From Rhodococcus sp. NBC_00297 (GTDB lineage Bacteria; Actinomycetota; Actinomycetes; Mycobacteriales; Mycobacteriaceae), in NCBI RefSeq assembly GCF_036173065.1, contig NZ_CP108041.1, forward strand, positions 3,785,001 through 3,849,000: a stretch of 64,000 nt of DNA. Direction: 5' to 3'. The translations under genes and the position numbers were made by a program. The stretch's first letter is position 1. Each line of letters begins with the position of its first letter. This document shows positions 9,901-17,929 of the stretch, piece by piece. The notes under the pieces were generated by a model, which had not been told where the DNA came from, did no database searches, and was given only the letters and a program-made list of their open reading frames with translations.

Positions 9901-11820
9901 GTGGTCGGTATCGGTGACATGAGTGGCGACGTGTTCGGCAACGGGATGCTGCTCAGTGAACATCTCCGCATCGTCGCCGCGTTCGACCACCGGCACATCT
10001 TCCTGGATCCCGCACCCGACGCGGCCGCCTCCTTCGCGGAGCGACGGCGACTGTTCGAACTGCCGCGCTCGTCGTGGGCGGATTACGACACCTCCCTGAT
10101 CAGCAGGGGTGGCGGAGTACACGAACGCACCGTGAAGTCGGTACCGGTCAGCGCCGAGGTGCGCGCGGCTCTCGGACTGGCGGACGACGTCACCGCCCTG
10201 TCACCGCCCGAACTGATGCGCGCCATCCTCACGGCGCCGGTGGACCTGCTGTGGAACGGCGGCATCGGCACCTACGTGAAGTCGCGCACCGAGAGCGATG
10301 CCGACGTGGGCGACAAGGCCAACGACCCGGTGCGCGTGAACGGCGCGGACCTGCGGGCGCGCGTGGTCGGAGAGGGCGGCAACCTCGGGGTGACCGCGCT
10401 CGGCCGCATCGAGTACAGCGCCGCGGGCGGCAAGATCAACACCGACGCCGTGGACAACTCCGCCGGCGTCGACTGCTCCGATCACGAGGTCAACATCAAG
10501 ATCCTGCTCGATTCCACCGTGACGTCGGGTGACCTGGCCGCGGAGGACCGGGAGTCCCTGCTGGCCTCCATGACGGACGAGGTGGGCGCCCTCGTTCTCG
10601 AGGACAACGTCGCGCAGAACGAGCTGCTGGGTGTCTCACGGGCACACGCCCCCGAACTGCTGGGCGTCCACGCTCGACTGATCGCCGACCTGGTGGCGTC
10701 GGGGCGGGTGGACAGGTCGCTCGACGCGCTGCCGACGAAGTCGGAGATCTCGCGACGCCTGCAGAACGGGCTGGGTCTCACCTCGCCCGAGCTGTCGACT
10801 CTCATGGCTCACGTGAAGTTGGCGCTGCAGGAAGACCTGCTGGCATCGGATCTGCCGGACAACGACGTGTTCGCCCCGCTCATGACGGACTACTTCCCGA
10901 CGCCGTTGCGCGAACGTTTCGCCGGTGCCATCAAGGCGCATCCGCTGCGCCGGGAGATCGTGGCCACGCGGGTGGCGAACGAGACGGTCGACCACGGCGG
11001 CATCACCTACGCCTTCCGCCTCGCGGAGGACTCGGGAGTCGGGAGCACGGACGCGGCGCGAGCGTTCGCGGCGACGAGCGAGATCTTCGGTCTGCACGAC
11101 ATCTGGGCCGCGATCGCCGCGGCCGACATGCCCACGGACGCGTCCGACGAACTGGTGCTCGAGTCTCGTCGCCTCCTCGACCGAGGATCCCGCTGGCTGT
11201 TGTCGAACCGGCCGCAGCCCATCGCTGTCGGTGCCGAGATCACGAGGTTCGCGCGCAAGGTGCGGATCCTGGAATCGCAGCTCCCGACCTGGCTGAAGGG
11301 TCGGCAGGCACGCAGCGGACTCGACCGTGCCACGTCCGCCATCGAGAAGGGCGCGCCGGAAGAGCTCGCGCACAGAGTGTTCCGGCTCCTCGACGTGTTC
11401 TGCCTGCTCGACGTCATCGAGACGGCGGACATCGCGAACGAGGACGACGAGGTGATGGCGAGCCTCTACTACGCCCTCAGCGAGCACCTCGGCATCGACT
11501 GGCTGCTGTCTGCGGTGTCCACGCTCGAACGCGGCGACCGCTGGCACTCCCTGGCGCGGTTGGCGTTGCGGGACGACCTGTACTCGTCGCTGCGTGCCCT
11601 CACGCTCGACGTGACGGGCGGCGGCGAACCGGGGGAGACGGCGGACGAGATGATCGCCGACTGGGAGTCCACCAATGCCTCCCGGCTCGCTCGTGCCCGA
11701 GCGGCCCTCACGCAGATCGGCGAGTCCGGAACGCTGGATCTGGCGACGCTCTCGGTGGCGGCGCGGCAGATCCGCAGCATGGTGCGAGGGGCGGGTGCGC
11801 GGACCGACGTCTCGCGTTGA
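6955..11820 (+). CDS. gdh: NAD-dependent glutamate dehydrogenase, large (~180 kDa) class
   Basis: A 1621-residue enzyme that oxidatively deaminates glutamate to 2-oxoglutarate and ammonia with NAD+. The N-terminal ~700 residues are the regulatory (ACT-like) part of this class. The catalytic core follows, with GAKGGFVVK (~842), DMSGDVFGNG (~987) and VVGEGGNLG (~1137), then a helical C-terminal extension. The length matches the family. ATG 6955 follows GAAAGG. In mycobacteria the orthologue (Rv2476c) is inhibited by unphosphorylated GarA; that control is assumed by homology. It sits between ettA and the thioesterase as in M. tuberculosis. Confidence 0.95.
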   Translation: MTSAGEHSEAATAPNSVLDRADDLRAVYFGHVDLDVLRTTTGADPTAVVHRHLELAERRDPGVASLALHRGPDNTVGVALQIVTDDMPMLVESVTAWLTGAGIAVVEVVHPILRVVRDESGTLLSIRGGATPSDVETGDLADGSILESWIHVALHPAASEEAFASLESSLADVLADVRRVVDDTEAMQRRQLELADRLERPRRGDADGTESVTPEARHDAARLLRWLSEGNFRVLGSRRYTATEAGLEPVAESALGILRSDDPGAVAGFDLPIDRVVAREDLLVLTRASSSTSVHRAVHPYFVGVHDLDDEGNTVGEHRFTGLFTISALHGNVLDIPVVGDRVRTVIERAGHTLSSYSGQAMLESIQSFPRTELFSADSRSLFDTISAVERSALRREVLLFLRRDGYGRFVSALVYLPRDSYTTRLRLETRRILLHELGGTDVEYEARVSDSPLALVHFTVRFDGQSADAVDVSDANRDRIRALIADATRTWDDALREAAAADPSVSPDNAARYAVAFPEAYKQDFDADRALVDIARLDALVGDDIDMCLYRPRDAEAGHWRFSLYVTGSEVSLSQVLPVLQSLGVEVVDERPYAVVRKDGTRCWIYDFGLSAEPEVIEGAENQTSVVSRRFTDAFAAVWNGHAEADRFNELVLRAGLEWRRAVVLRAYAKYLRQAAFPFSQTGIEGVLLANPVTARLIVDLFDAQFDPASASEERADEIASELAELIDQVVSLDADRVLRALFTLVRATLRTNHFVVDEQGRERDFLSLKFDPRGIDVLPKPRPRFEIFVYSPRVEGVHLRFGTVARGGLRWSDRREDFRTEVLGLAKAQAVKNAVIVPVGAKGGFVVKQPPSPTGDAATDRSATTAEGRACYRMFIAGLLDVTDNLDRATRAAIPPQRVVRRDDDDSYLVVAADKGTATFSDLANEVSAEYGFWLGDAFASGGSVGYDHKAMGITAKGAWESVKRHFREYGIDTQSDEITVVGIGDMSGDVFGNGMLLSEHLRIVAAFDHRHIFLDPAPDAAASFAERRRLFELPRSSWADYDTSLISRGGGVHERTVKSVPVSAEVRAALGLADDVTALSPPELMRAILTAPVDLLWNGGIGTYVKSRTESDADVGDKANDPVRVNGADLRARVVGEGGNLGVTALGRIEYSAAGGKINTDAVDNSAGVDCSDHEVNIKILLDSTVTSGDLAAEDRESLLASMTDEVGALVLEDNVAQNELLGVSRAHAPELLGVHARLIADLVASGRVDRSLDALPTKSEISRRLQNGLGLTSPELSTLMAHVKLALQEDLLASDLPDNDVFAPLMTDYFPTPLRERFAGAIKAHPLRREIVATRVANETVDHGGITYAFRLAEDSGVGSTDAARAFAATSEIFGLHDIWAAIAAADMPTDASDELVLESRRLLDRGSRWLLSNRPQPIAVGAEITRFARKVRILESQLPTWLKGRQARSGLDRATSAIEKGAPEELAHRVFRLLDVFCLLDVIETADIANEDDEVMASLYYALSEHLGIDWLLSAVSTLERGDRWHSLARLALRDDLYSSLRALTLDVTGGGEPGETADEMIADWESTNASRLARARAALTQIGESGTLDLATLSVAARQIRSMVRGAGARTDVSR

Positions 11821-11870
11821 CCACGCCCGGGGGGACGGGCGTGCCCGGCCCGGCGCCGCGCCGGGCCGGA

Positions 11871-11876
11871 TAGGTT
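11871..11876 (+). promoter_or_regulatory. Putative -10 of the thioesterase gene (leaderless)
   Basis: TAGGTT is followed by six bases (GGGGGC) and the GTG start at 11883. The same TAGGTT-sGGGGGC-start string occurs before the S9 peptidase at 43466. Confidence 0.5.
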
Positions 11877-11882
11877 GGGGGC

Positions 11883-12314
11883 GTGACAGACGACGAGCTC
11901 ATCGGCTTCCACTGCCCCGTCGAGGTGCGCTGGTCGGACATGGACGTGTACCAGCACATCAACCACGCACGCATGGTGACGCTGCTGGAGGAGGCCCGCA
12001 TCCCGTGGCTCATGGCCGACGGTGTCCCCACCGCGACCCTGCGGAACAGTGCGGTGATCGCCGACCTGCACGTGCGCTACCGCGGCCAGTTGCGCCACGA
12101 GGACACGCCTCTCGACGTGTTCATGTGGGTGGAGCAGTTGCGGGCCGTCGACTTCACGGCGGGATACGAGGTGCGCCCGCACGGCGCACCGATGAGTACT
12201 CCGCCGGCCATCGTGGCGTCCACGCAGATCGCAGCCTTCGACATCGACACCCAGCGCCTGCGCCGGCTGTCCGGCGACGAGCGTGAGTACCTGCAGCGCT
12301 GGCAGCGGCCGTGA
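11883..12314 (+). CDS. Acyl-CoA thioesterase, hotdog fold
   Basis: A 143-residue single-domain 4HBT-family thioesterase that hydrolyses acyl-CoA to free acid and CoA in the cytoplasm. The active-site helix motif DMDVYQHINHARMV (~residues 20-33) has the catalytic Asp and the Gly/Asn-type turn of this family. The GTG start has no clear Shine-Dalgarno but a -10-like hexamer six bases upstream. It overlaps the next gene by GTGA, so the two are translationally coupled. The orthologue in M. tuberculosis by position is Rv2475c. Chain-length preference is not readable. Confidence 0.85.
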   Translation: MTDDELIGFHCPVEVRWSDMDVYQHINHARMVTLLEEARIPWLMADGVPTATLRNSAVIADLHVRYRGQLRHEDTPLDVFMWVEQLRAVDFTAGYEVRPHGAPMSTPPAIVASTQIAAFDIDTQRLRRLSGDEREYLQRWQRP

Positions 12315-12982
12315 CGGGTGCGCTGGCCGAGCGGTCGGTGACCGTCCCGGACTCGCGGGACCGGGACGATCTGTCGACCTTCCTGACCCACGCCGCGCGG
12401 CTCGACCCGGGCGCGGTGGTGCGCCTCCGGCGCCGCGGTGACAGTCACGTGGTCGCGTGGATCGAGACCGGATTCGACGTCCTCGCCGCCCGCGTGATCC
12501 GCGCCCGGGTGCTGCCGTCGGACGTCACCGTGGCCGCGGACGGGCTCCTCTCGGCGATGCGATCCGCCGGACCTGCACCGTTCGATCCCGGCTTCGGCAT
12601 GGACTCCGCCTGGCGCGGTCCGGTGCCGCCGGACGCCGGGTGGACCCATGTGGACGACGTCCCCGGTCCGGTGTTCGTGGAGCTGGCCGAGCGTGGTGTC
12701 GCCCTGGCCCGCGAACACGGAACCGATCACGGCCCGCCCGTGTCGCTGCTCGATCAGGACGTGGTGACCGTCGAGGCCGACGGCGAGGCGGTGCCCGTGT
12801 CGATGCGCATGATCTTCGCGCTCAACGCCATGAAGTTCGTGCCCACGGTGTCCGACTCGTCGCGGAGTGCGGACGACGCGCGCGTCCGGGTGCGAATCGC
12901 TCGGTCGTGGATCCGGCTCGACGCCCGCTACGGATCGGTGTTCCGCAGCCGGGGCGCCACGATCCCGCTCATGGTGTCCTGA
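12311..12982 (+). CDS. Conserved actinobacterial protein of unknown function
   Basis: 223 residues, no recognised domain, signal peptide or membrane helix. It occupies the position of Rv2474c, downstream of the thioesterase and overlapping it by four bases (GTGA). The sequence is of mixed alpha/beta character with many Asp, Val and Arg; the C-terminal half carries an SMRMIFALNAMKF segment. Coupled translation suggests a job linked to the thioesterase, but nothing in the sequence defines it. It ends 21 bp before the convergent aglA stop. Confidence 0.75.
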   Translation: MTGALAERSVTVPDSRDRDDLSTFLTHAARLDPGAVVRLRRRGDSHVVAWIETGFDVLAARVIRARVLPSDVTVAADGLLSAMRSAGPAPFDPGFGMDSAWRGPVPPDAGWTHVDDVPGPVFVELAERGVALAREHGTDHGPPVSLLDQDVVTVEADGEAVPVSMRMIFALNAMKFVPTVSDSSRSADDARVRVRIARSWIRLDARYGSVFRSRGATIPLMVS

Positions 12983-13003
12983 TCGACCCGCACCGCGACT
13001 CGT

Positions 13004-14617
13004 TCAGACGAGCCAGGCCGCCGCGTCGGCCGGAAGCAGCCCGTCCTGCAACGGTGCGCTGGCGAGCAGCAGCGCTCCCGGCGGCAGGGTGATGGGCTCG
13101 GACGTGGTGTTCAGAGCGCAGATGACGCCGCCGCGGCGCCGGAACGCCAGACACCCGGGAGGGCTCCCGTACCACTCGACTCCGGGCTCGCTGAACTCCG
13201 GCCGCGCGGCCCGCAGGCTCAACGCCGTCCGATAGAGGCTCAGCATGGAGTCCACGTCCTCGAGTTGGCTCTCCACGGTCAGCGGGGCCCACTCGGCGGG
13301 AATCGGCAACCAGGTCTCCCGCGCCGTCGAGAATCCGAACGGCGGCTCGGTGCCCTCCCACGGCAGCGGGACGCGGCACGCGTCTCGTCCGCGTTCCTGG
13401 CCGCCGGATCGGAACCAGGCGGGATCCTGCAGAGCGGAGTCGGGGAGGTCCGCGTTGGGCAGCCCGAGCTCGGAGCCGTTGTAGACGAACACGACACCGG
13501 GGAGCGCCAGCAGGACCAGGGCCATCGCGCGTGCGCGCTGCAGACCCTGCTCACCTCCGCCGTACCGGGTGACCTCGCGGTCGACGTCGTGGTTGGACAG
13601 GGTCCACGTCGGCGTGCCGCCGACACGGTCGACCGCGTCGAGCGAGTTGTCGACGGCATCCCTGATGGCCGAGGCGTCGAACGCGGACTCGGCCAGCCGG
13701 AAGTTGAAGCCCAGGGTGAGCTCGTCGGGACGGATGTAGCGACTGAAGCGTTCGTTGTCCTGGACCCACACCTCGCCGACCGTCATCGCGCCGTCGTACT
13801 CGTCCACGACCCGGCGGATGGCGCGGTGGATCTCGTGCACCCCGTCGTCGTCGAAACGGGGGTCCCCGTCCTCGTTGCGCATCAGCTCGTTCACGGACAG
13901 ATCCATGTCCGGGAGATCCGCCGGCTTGGCCATGCCGTGGGCCACGTCGATGCGGAACCCGTCGACACCGCGGTCGAGCCAGAACCGGATCGTCGCCTCC
14001 AGGTCGGCGAGCACCTCGGGTTCGGTCCAGTTCAGATCCGGCTGCTCGGGCGCGAAGATGTGGAGGTACCACTGACCGGGTGTGCCGTCCGTCTCGGTGA
14101 CGCGGTGCCACGCGGGACCGCCGAAGATGCTGGGCCAGTTGTTCGGCGGCTCGGAGCCGTCGCCCTTGCCGTCCCGGAACACGTAGCGGGCCCGCTCCGG
14201 GCTCCCGGGCGCCGCGGCCAGAGCGGCCTGGAACCATTCGTGCTGATCGCTCGTGTGGTTCGGGACCAGGTCCATCGTGACCTTCATGCCCCGCGCGTGT
14301 GCCTCCGTCACCACGGCGTCCATCGTCTCGAGAGATCCGAACAGCGGATCGATGTCGCGTGGATCGGACACGTCGTATCCGTGGTCGACCATCGGCGACC
14401 GCATCACCGGACTGAGCCAGAGTGCATCGACGCCGAGCAGTTCCAGGTATCCGAGCTTGTCCCGGATGCCACCCAGATCACCGATCCCGTCGCCGTCGGA
14501 GTCCGCGAACGAGCGGGGGTAGATCTGGTAGAAGACGGCGTCGGACCACCAGGGGGCCGGGGCGGACGGGCCGTCGGCGGGGGACAGGCCGGCGGACGCG
14601 TCGATCGGAGTGCTCAC
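13004..14617 (-). CDS. aglA: Alpha-glucosidase / trehalose-6-P hydrolase-like GH13 enzyme
   Basis: A 537-residue GH13 enzyme cleaving alpha-1,4/1,6-linked glucosides, probably cytoplasmic. The barrel motifs are intact: DLVPNHTS, GFRIDVAHG (nucleophile Asp ~residue 219), VGEVW (acid/base Glu ~277) and SNHDVDR (~342). The N-terminal WWSDAVFYQIYPRSFADSDG is typical of oligo-1,6-/alpha-glucosidases. The frame is open further upstream but without family similarity; GTG 14617 is chosen because it precedes the conserved part and lies seven bases after a -10-like CACTAT. It is divergent from the cupin gene. Position matches Rv2471. Confidence 0.9.
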   Translation of the reverse strand: MSTPIDASAGLSPADGPSAPAPWWSDAVFYQIYPRSFADSDGDGIGDLGGIRDKLGYLELLGVDALWLSPVMRSPMVDHGYDVSDPRDIDPLFGSLETMDAVVTEAHARGMKVTMDLVPNHTSDQHEWFQAALAAAPGSPERARYVFRDGKGDGSEPPNNWPSIFGGPAWHRVTETDGTPGQWYLHIFAPEQPDLNWTEPEVLADLEATIRFWLDRGVDGFRIDVAHGMAKPADLPDMDLSVNELMRNEDGDPRFDDDGVHEIHRAIRRVVDEYDGAMTVGEVWVQDNERFSRYIRPDELTLGFNFRLAESAFDASAIRDAVDNSLDAVDRVGGTPTWTLSNHDVDREVTRYGGGEQGLQRARAMALVLLALPGVVFVYNGSELGLPNADLPDSALQDPAWFRSGGQERGRDACRVPLPWEGTEPPFGFSTARETWLPIPAEWAPLTVESQLEDVDSMLSLYRTALSLRAARPEFSEPGVEWYGSPPGCLAFRRRGGVICALNTTSEPITLPPGALLLASAPLQDGLLPADAAAWLV

Positions 14618-14624
14618 AGGCGCA

Positions 14625-14630
14625 ATAGTG
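14625..14630 (-). promoter_or_regulatory. Putative -10 of aglA (leaderless)
   Basis: CACTAT on the minus strand, seven bases before the GTG start at 14617. It supports that start over the longer open frame, for which no ribosome-binding site is seen. Confidence 0.4.
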
Positions 14631-14794
14631 CCAAAGGCCGAGCCGCGAGGGGCGGTGCGCCCGTCACCACGACCCCTCCGGCCTGCCCGGCCTCTCGTGG
14701 CGACCGGCCTCCGGCCTGCCCGGCTCCCACGAGAATCACCACGCGTCCGCTGTTCATGCCATGGGAAGGTCAAGAAAATCGGGACGATCGGCGT

Positions 14795-14830
14795 GAAAAC
14801 TACCCAAAGTTTGTTTGGTGGGGTATTTTC
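14795..14830. promoter_or_regulatory. AT-rich promoter region of the cupin gene with imperfect inverted repeat
   Basis: GAAAAC-TACCC (14795-14805) is mirrored by GGGTATTTTC (14821-14830) across 15 bases, in a markedly AT-rich island upstream of the cupin ATG. TATTTT (14824-14829) is a possible -10. This may be an operator or a promoter; no regulator is identified. Confidence 0.35.
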
Positions 14831-14864
14831 AGGCGGAACTTCAAGCGACGGTAAAGGAACCTCC

Positions 14865-15296
14865 ATGACGACTCCTGTTTTCGAAGCCGTGAGTCTCGAC
14901 TCCGTCGAGCTCCTGCCGGCTCCGATCGATCCTTCGTGGATCCTCGAGGGTGCTCCCGTCGCGCGCAGCGGTCAGTGGTCCTGCAGCCCGGACACCACCA
15001 CGTCGTCGTGGGTCTGGGACTGCACCGCCGGCACCTTCAACTGGTACTTCGAGCAGGACGAGACCATCCACGTCATCGAGGGCGAGGTCGTCGTCCAGTC
15101 CGCGGGCAACGAGCCCCGCGTGCTCCGCGCCGGGGATGCCGCTCTGTTCTACGCCGGCACCTGGGCCGAGTGGCACGTGCCGCACTACGTGCGCAAGCAC
15201 GCCATCCTGCGCCCCCACATCCCGCGTCCCCTGTGGTTCGCGATGCGTGTCGCCCGCAAGCTGCGGGGCAAGGGCCGCTCCGGCGCCCTCGGCTGA
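14865..15296 (+). CDS. Small cupin-domain protein
   Basis: A 143-residue single cupin of the ureidoglycine-aminohydrolase-like type (Cupin_3). The barrel spans residues ~40-120, with W-W-D-C-T-A-G-T-F-like entry, E-T-I-H-V-I-E-G-E strand and a late WHV. The tail is basic (RKLRGKGRS). ATG 14865 has an AAAGGA site; the frame is open upstream but the extra part lacks similarity. The start lies in an AT-rich promoter region divergent from aglA. A metal-binding or sugar-processing role is possible; the substrate is unknown. It ends ten bases before the convergent glbO stop. Confidence 0.8.
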   Translation: MTTPVFEAVSLDSVELLPAPIDPSWILEGAPVARSGQWSCSPDTTTSSWVWDCTAGTFNWYFEQDETIHVIEGEVVVQSAGNEPRVLRAGDAALFYAGTWAEWHVPHYVRKHAILRPHIPRPLWFAMRVARKLRGKGRSGALG

Positions 15297-15306
15297 GCGC
15301 GCAGCA

Positions 15307-15702
15307 CTACAACGGCGAGTTCACCATCGAGTTCGCCGCCATCTCGATGTAGTCGACGAACTGCTGTCGATGCACATCGTCCATCGTGTCCGAGTCGATC
15401 GACGCCAGGGCCGTGTGCATCGCGCGCAGCCAGGCGTCGCGCTCGAACGGCCCGATGACGAACGGCGAGTGCCGCATCCGCAGACGCGGGTGGCCGCGCT
15501 CGTCCGAGTAGGTACGCGGACCACCCCAGTACTGCTCGAGGAACATGCGCATCCGGCGCTCCGCCGGGCCCAGGTCCTCCTCCGGGTACAGCCGCCGCAG
15601 AATCTCGTCCCGCTCGACCTCGGCGTAGAAGCGCGCGGTCAGGGTGCGAAACGTCTCCGCACCGCCGACCGCGTCGTAGAAGGTCTGTGCCGGCTCGGTC
15701 AT
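15307..15702 (-). CDS. glbO: Group II truncated haemoglobin GlbO
   Basis: A 131-residue 2-on-2 haemoglobin. The core [18 protein letters not shown] and the following RHSPF are characteristic of group II, with the helix-G Trp in the DAWLRAMH segment. It almost matches mycobacterial GlbO (Rv2470), which binds O2 tightly and handles reactive oxygen/nitrogen species. ATG 15702 follows GGAG; the longer upstream frame overlaps mscS and is not conserved. It lies 20 bp downstream of the mscS stop in the same direction, so the two are probably co-transcribed. Confidence 0.95.
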   Translation of the reverse strand: MTEPAQTFYDAVGGAETFRTLTARFYAEVERDEILRRLYPEEDLGPAERRMRMFLEQYWGGPRTYSDERGHPRLRMRHSPFVIGPFERDAWLRAMHTALASIDSDTMDDVHRQQFVDYIEMAANSMVNSPL

Positions 15703-15722
15703 GGCTCCATTGTTCTCCACGA

Positions 15723-16676
15723 TCACGTGCTCATACTCGGGGCGGGTCCGAAGGGCCGCCCGTTGGGGTAGGGCGCCGCGATGCCGGACTCGTCGAAGGC
15801 GTCCAGGATCTGACGATGCAACTGGCGCTGCACGGCCCACTGCCGGCCGGGTCGGACCTTGATGGTCAGGCGCAGCGTCACCGTGTCCGACGTGACGGCG
15901 TCGACGCCGAGCATCTGCGGGGCCTCGAGAATGTCCTCCTGGAACTCGCCACGCTCGATGGACTCGCGCGCCGTGCGCTCGGCCACCTCGCACGCGACGT
16001 CGATGTCGGCGGAATGACTGACGGGGAGGTCCAACACCGCGACGGCGTGACCCTGGCTCATGTTGCCGACACGCAGCACCTCGCCGTTGCGGACGTACCA
16101 GAGCGTCCCGGAGATGTCGCGGACCGTGGTGACCCGCAGGCCCACGGTCTCGACCGTGCCCGATGCCTCGCCGAGATCGACGATGTCGCCGACTCCGTAC
16201 TGGTCCTCGAGCAGCATGAAGATGCCGGAGAGGAAGTCGCGGACGAGGTTCTGCGCGCCGAAACCGAGCGCGACACCCACGATGCCTGCGGACGCGATGA
16301 AGGGGGCGACGTTCACACCGACGATGGAGAGCGCGGAGAGCACGAACCAGACCAGGATGCCGACGGAGACCGCCGACTTGAGCACCGAACCGATGGTGCG
16401 GGCGCGCTGGTTGCGGCGCTCGTTCAAGATGGTGGTGGTGACGCCGGCGGGGGCACGTTCGCGCAGCGGCCTCAGCAGGGGCGGTTTACCCGCAGCGCTG
16501 CGACCTGCGCCGGGTGAGCGGCTGGTGAACCGGTCGATCATGCGGTGCAGGATGTAACGCAGAACCACGGCGAGCAGGGCGTACCCCAGAACCTGGAGCG
16601 GGCGTTGGATCAGCCAGTCGCGACCGGTGTCGGAGAGCGAGAGGGCGAGGACGTCGTTCGGGTCGAAGGAATACAC
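15723..16676 (-). CDS. MscS-type mechanosensitive ion channel
   Basis: A 317-residue inner-membrane channel. There is an N-terminal helix (~25-45), a second (~100-125) and the pore helix with alternating Gly/Ala ([20 protein letters not shown]), followed by the beta domain ([21 protein letters not shown]) and the C-terminal alpha/beta vestibule. Such channels open on hypo-osmotic shock to release solutes. It is the first gene of a two-gene unit with glbO. In a cell that also makes ectoine (60173-62456) a pressure-release channel fits osmotic cycling, though no regulatory link is seen. Confidence 0.9.
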   Translation of the reverse strand: MYSFDPNDVLALSLSDTGRDWLIQRPLQVLGYALLAVVLRYILHRMIDRFTSRSPGAGRSAAGKPPLLRPLRERAPAGVTTTILNERRNQRARTIGSVLKSAVSVGILVWFVLSALSIVGVNVAPFIASAGIVGVALGFGAQNLVRDFLSGIFMLLEDQYGVGDIVDLGEASGTVETVGLRVTTVRDISGTLWYVRNGEVLRVGNMSQGHAVAVLDLPVSHSADIDVACEVAERTARESIERGEFQEDILEAPQMLGVDAVTSDTVTLRLTIKVRPGRQWAVQRQLHRQILDAFDESGIAAPYPNGRPFGPAPSMST

Positions 16677-16870
16677 CTGAAAAGTCTACGGATCTCCTCG
16701 GCGCACGCCACCTGTCACCACCCGTCTCGTCACCCACCCCGCCACCCGTGCGGGGGGACACCCGGAGTTCACCGCGTGGCCGTCGGCCGGACCTCGAATG
16801 AGCGTGCGAACGGCACCGATTCGTGATGCACTGTGGTTGGTCTTCACGTGCGGGCGGTGGCTGTCGCAAA

Positions 16871-16908
16871 CCAGTGGTAGTCGCGCCGCGCGCAGTGGTC
16901 ACTGGAGG
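16871..16908 (+). promoter_or_regulatory. Hairpins overlapping the HNH gene ribosome-binding site
   Basis: CAGTG-GT-CACTG (16893-16904) abuts the GGAGG at 16904-16908, and an upstream CCAGTG (16871-16876) can pair with the same CACTGG (16900-16905). The two pairings are mutually exclusive and both involve the edge of the Shine-Dalgarno site. Confidence 0.3.
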
Positions 16909-16912
16909 TGGC

Positions 16913-17635
16913 ATGAAGAAGAGCGGGACTGTCGCGAAGGTTCGGGCCGGGCATCGACAACTGTCGCCCACCGACGCCGTGCAGGGCGGCGCGTCGGGGG
17001 CGCGACCCCAGTCCGAACACCCTGTCGTCTTCGGCGGCGCGTCGTTGCACGCCGTCACCGATCACTCCGATCCGGCCGACGTCGACGGGCACCTCGATCA
17101 CGAGGACGCCGTCCCCGCCTGGGTGAAGCGGCGCGTACTCCTCCTGAACGCCACGTTCGAACCTCTCACCGCGCTGCCCATGCGGCGTGCCGTCGTCCTG
17201 CTGGTCTGCGAGAAGGCCGTCGTGGTGCACGACGACGACGACGGTCCCGTCGTCCACTCGGCGGACATCGCTCTGCAGGTGCCGTCGGTCATCCGCCTCC
17301 GCTCGTACGTGCGGGTGCCCTACCGGGCGCGCATTCCGATGACGCGGGCGGCTCTGATGCATCGGGACCGTTTCCGGTGCGCGTACTGCGGTTCCAAGGC
17401 CGAGACCATCGACCACGTGGTGCCGCGCAGTCGCGGCGGCGGTCACTCCTGGGAGAACTGCGTCGCGTGCTGCGCTTCCTGCAATCACCGCAAGGCGGAC
17501 AAGATGCTCAGCGAGCTGGGGTGGACCCTGCGCGCCGCGCTGGTCCCGCCGAAGGGTCCGCACTGGCGACTGCTCGCGAGTATCAAGGAACTCGATCCCA
17601 CCTGGCTGCCGTACCTGGGTGAGGGCGCGGCCTGA
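16913..17635 (+). CDS. HNH endonuclease-family protein
   Basis: 240 residues with a C-terminal HNH domain: CAYC (~157-160), IDHVVPRSRGG with the HNH His, the Asn of WENCVACC, and CASCNHRKADK. The two CxxC pairs form the structural zinc site. The first ~65 residues are variable and basic; the conserved part begins at VPAWVKRRVLLLNATFEPL. The start at 16913 has GGAGG four bases upstream, which is close; the frame also opens at 16823. This family is widespread in actinobacteria (Rv2469c by position) as a solitary host gene, so restriction or repair is possible but unproven. Confidence 0.85.
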   Translation: MKKSGTVAKVRAGHRQLSPTDAVQGGASGARPQSEHPVVFGGASLHAVTDHSDPADVDGHLDHEDAVPAWVKRRVLLLNATFEPLTALPMRRAVVLLVCEKAVVVHDDDDGPVVHSADIALQVPSVIRLRSYVRVPYRARIPMTRAALMHRDRFRCAYCGSKAETIDHVVPRSRGGGHSWENCVACCASCNHRKADKMLSELGWTLRAALVPPKGPHWRLLASIKELDPTWLPYLGEGAA

Positions 17636-17646
17636 CACCCGTCCAC

Positions 17647-17652
17647 TAAGGT
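17647..17652 (+). promoter_or_regulatory. Putative -10 of the small membrane gene (leaderless)
   Basis: TAAGGT, then seven bases, then GTG at 17660. It favours 17660 over the in-frame GTG at 17651 and ATG at 17654, which overlap the hexamer. Confidence 0.4.
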
Positions 17653-17659
17653 GATGGGC

Positions 17660-17929
17660 GTGAGCATCCTCGAAACCGCGCTGATCTTCGGACTGATTCC
17701 GTTGGCACTGTTCCTCGCGCTCTTCGTGTTCGCGAAGATCACGTCGACCGATCCCGCGCCGCGTCCCGCCCCCTACCGACTCGGGCAGCAGTGGGACCAC
17801 GCCCCGGTGCTGTGGTCGGCCACGGACGAGGTGACGCCGTACTCGCAGCACGCTGCGCATTCGACACACGCCGAACTCACCGCGGGTTCGGCTTCGCTGG
17901 TAGGAGGCCGGGCAAGTGGCAAGTGGTGA
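17660..17929 (+). CDS. Small single-pass membrane protein, conserved in actinobacteria
   Basis: An 89-residue protein with one hydrophobic helix at ~6-25 (TALIFGLIPLALFLALFVFA) followed by a Pro-rich cytoplasmic-type tail containing PYRLGQQWDHAPVLWSA. The WDHAPVLW segment is the most family-like part. It overlaps the next gene by 14 bp in another frame. The gene position corresponds to the small ORF next to Rv2468c. No catalytic motif is visible. Translational coupling to the DUF5130 gene suggests the two act together at the membrane. Confidence 0.7.
   Translation: MSILETALIFGLIPLALFLALFVFAKITSTDPAPRPAPYRLGQQWDHAPVLWSATDEVTPYSQHAAHSTHAELTAGSASLVGGRASGKW

Noticed and set aside
14676-14724. 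16-base direct repeat CTCCGGCCTGCCCGGC (two copies, 33 bp apart)
   Set aside because: Low-complexity GC-rich sequence with no other sign of a mobile element or binding site.
13265-14854. Long plus-strand open frame across aglA (529 codons)
   Set aside because: Antisense shadow; the minus strand has a complete GH13 enzyme with all catalytic motifs.
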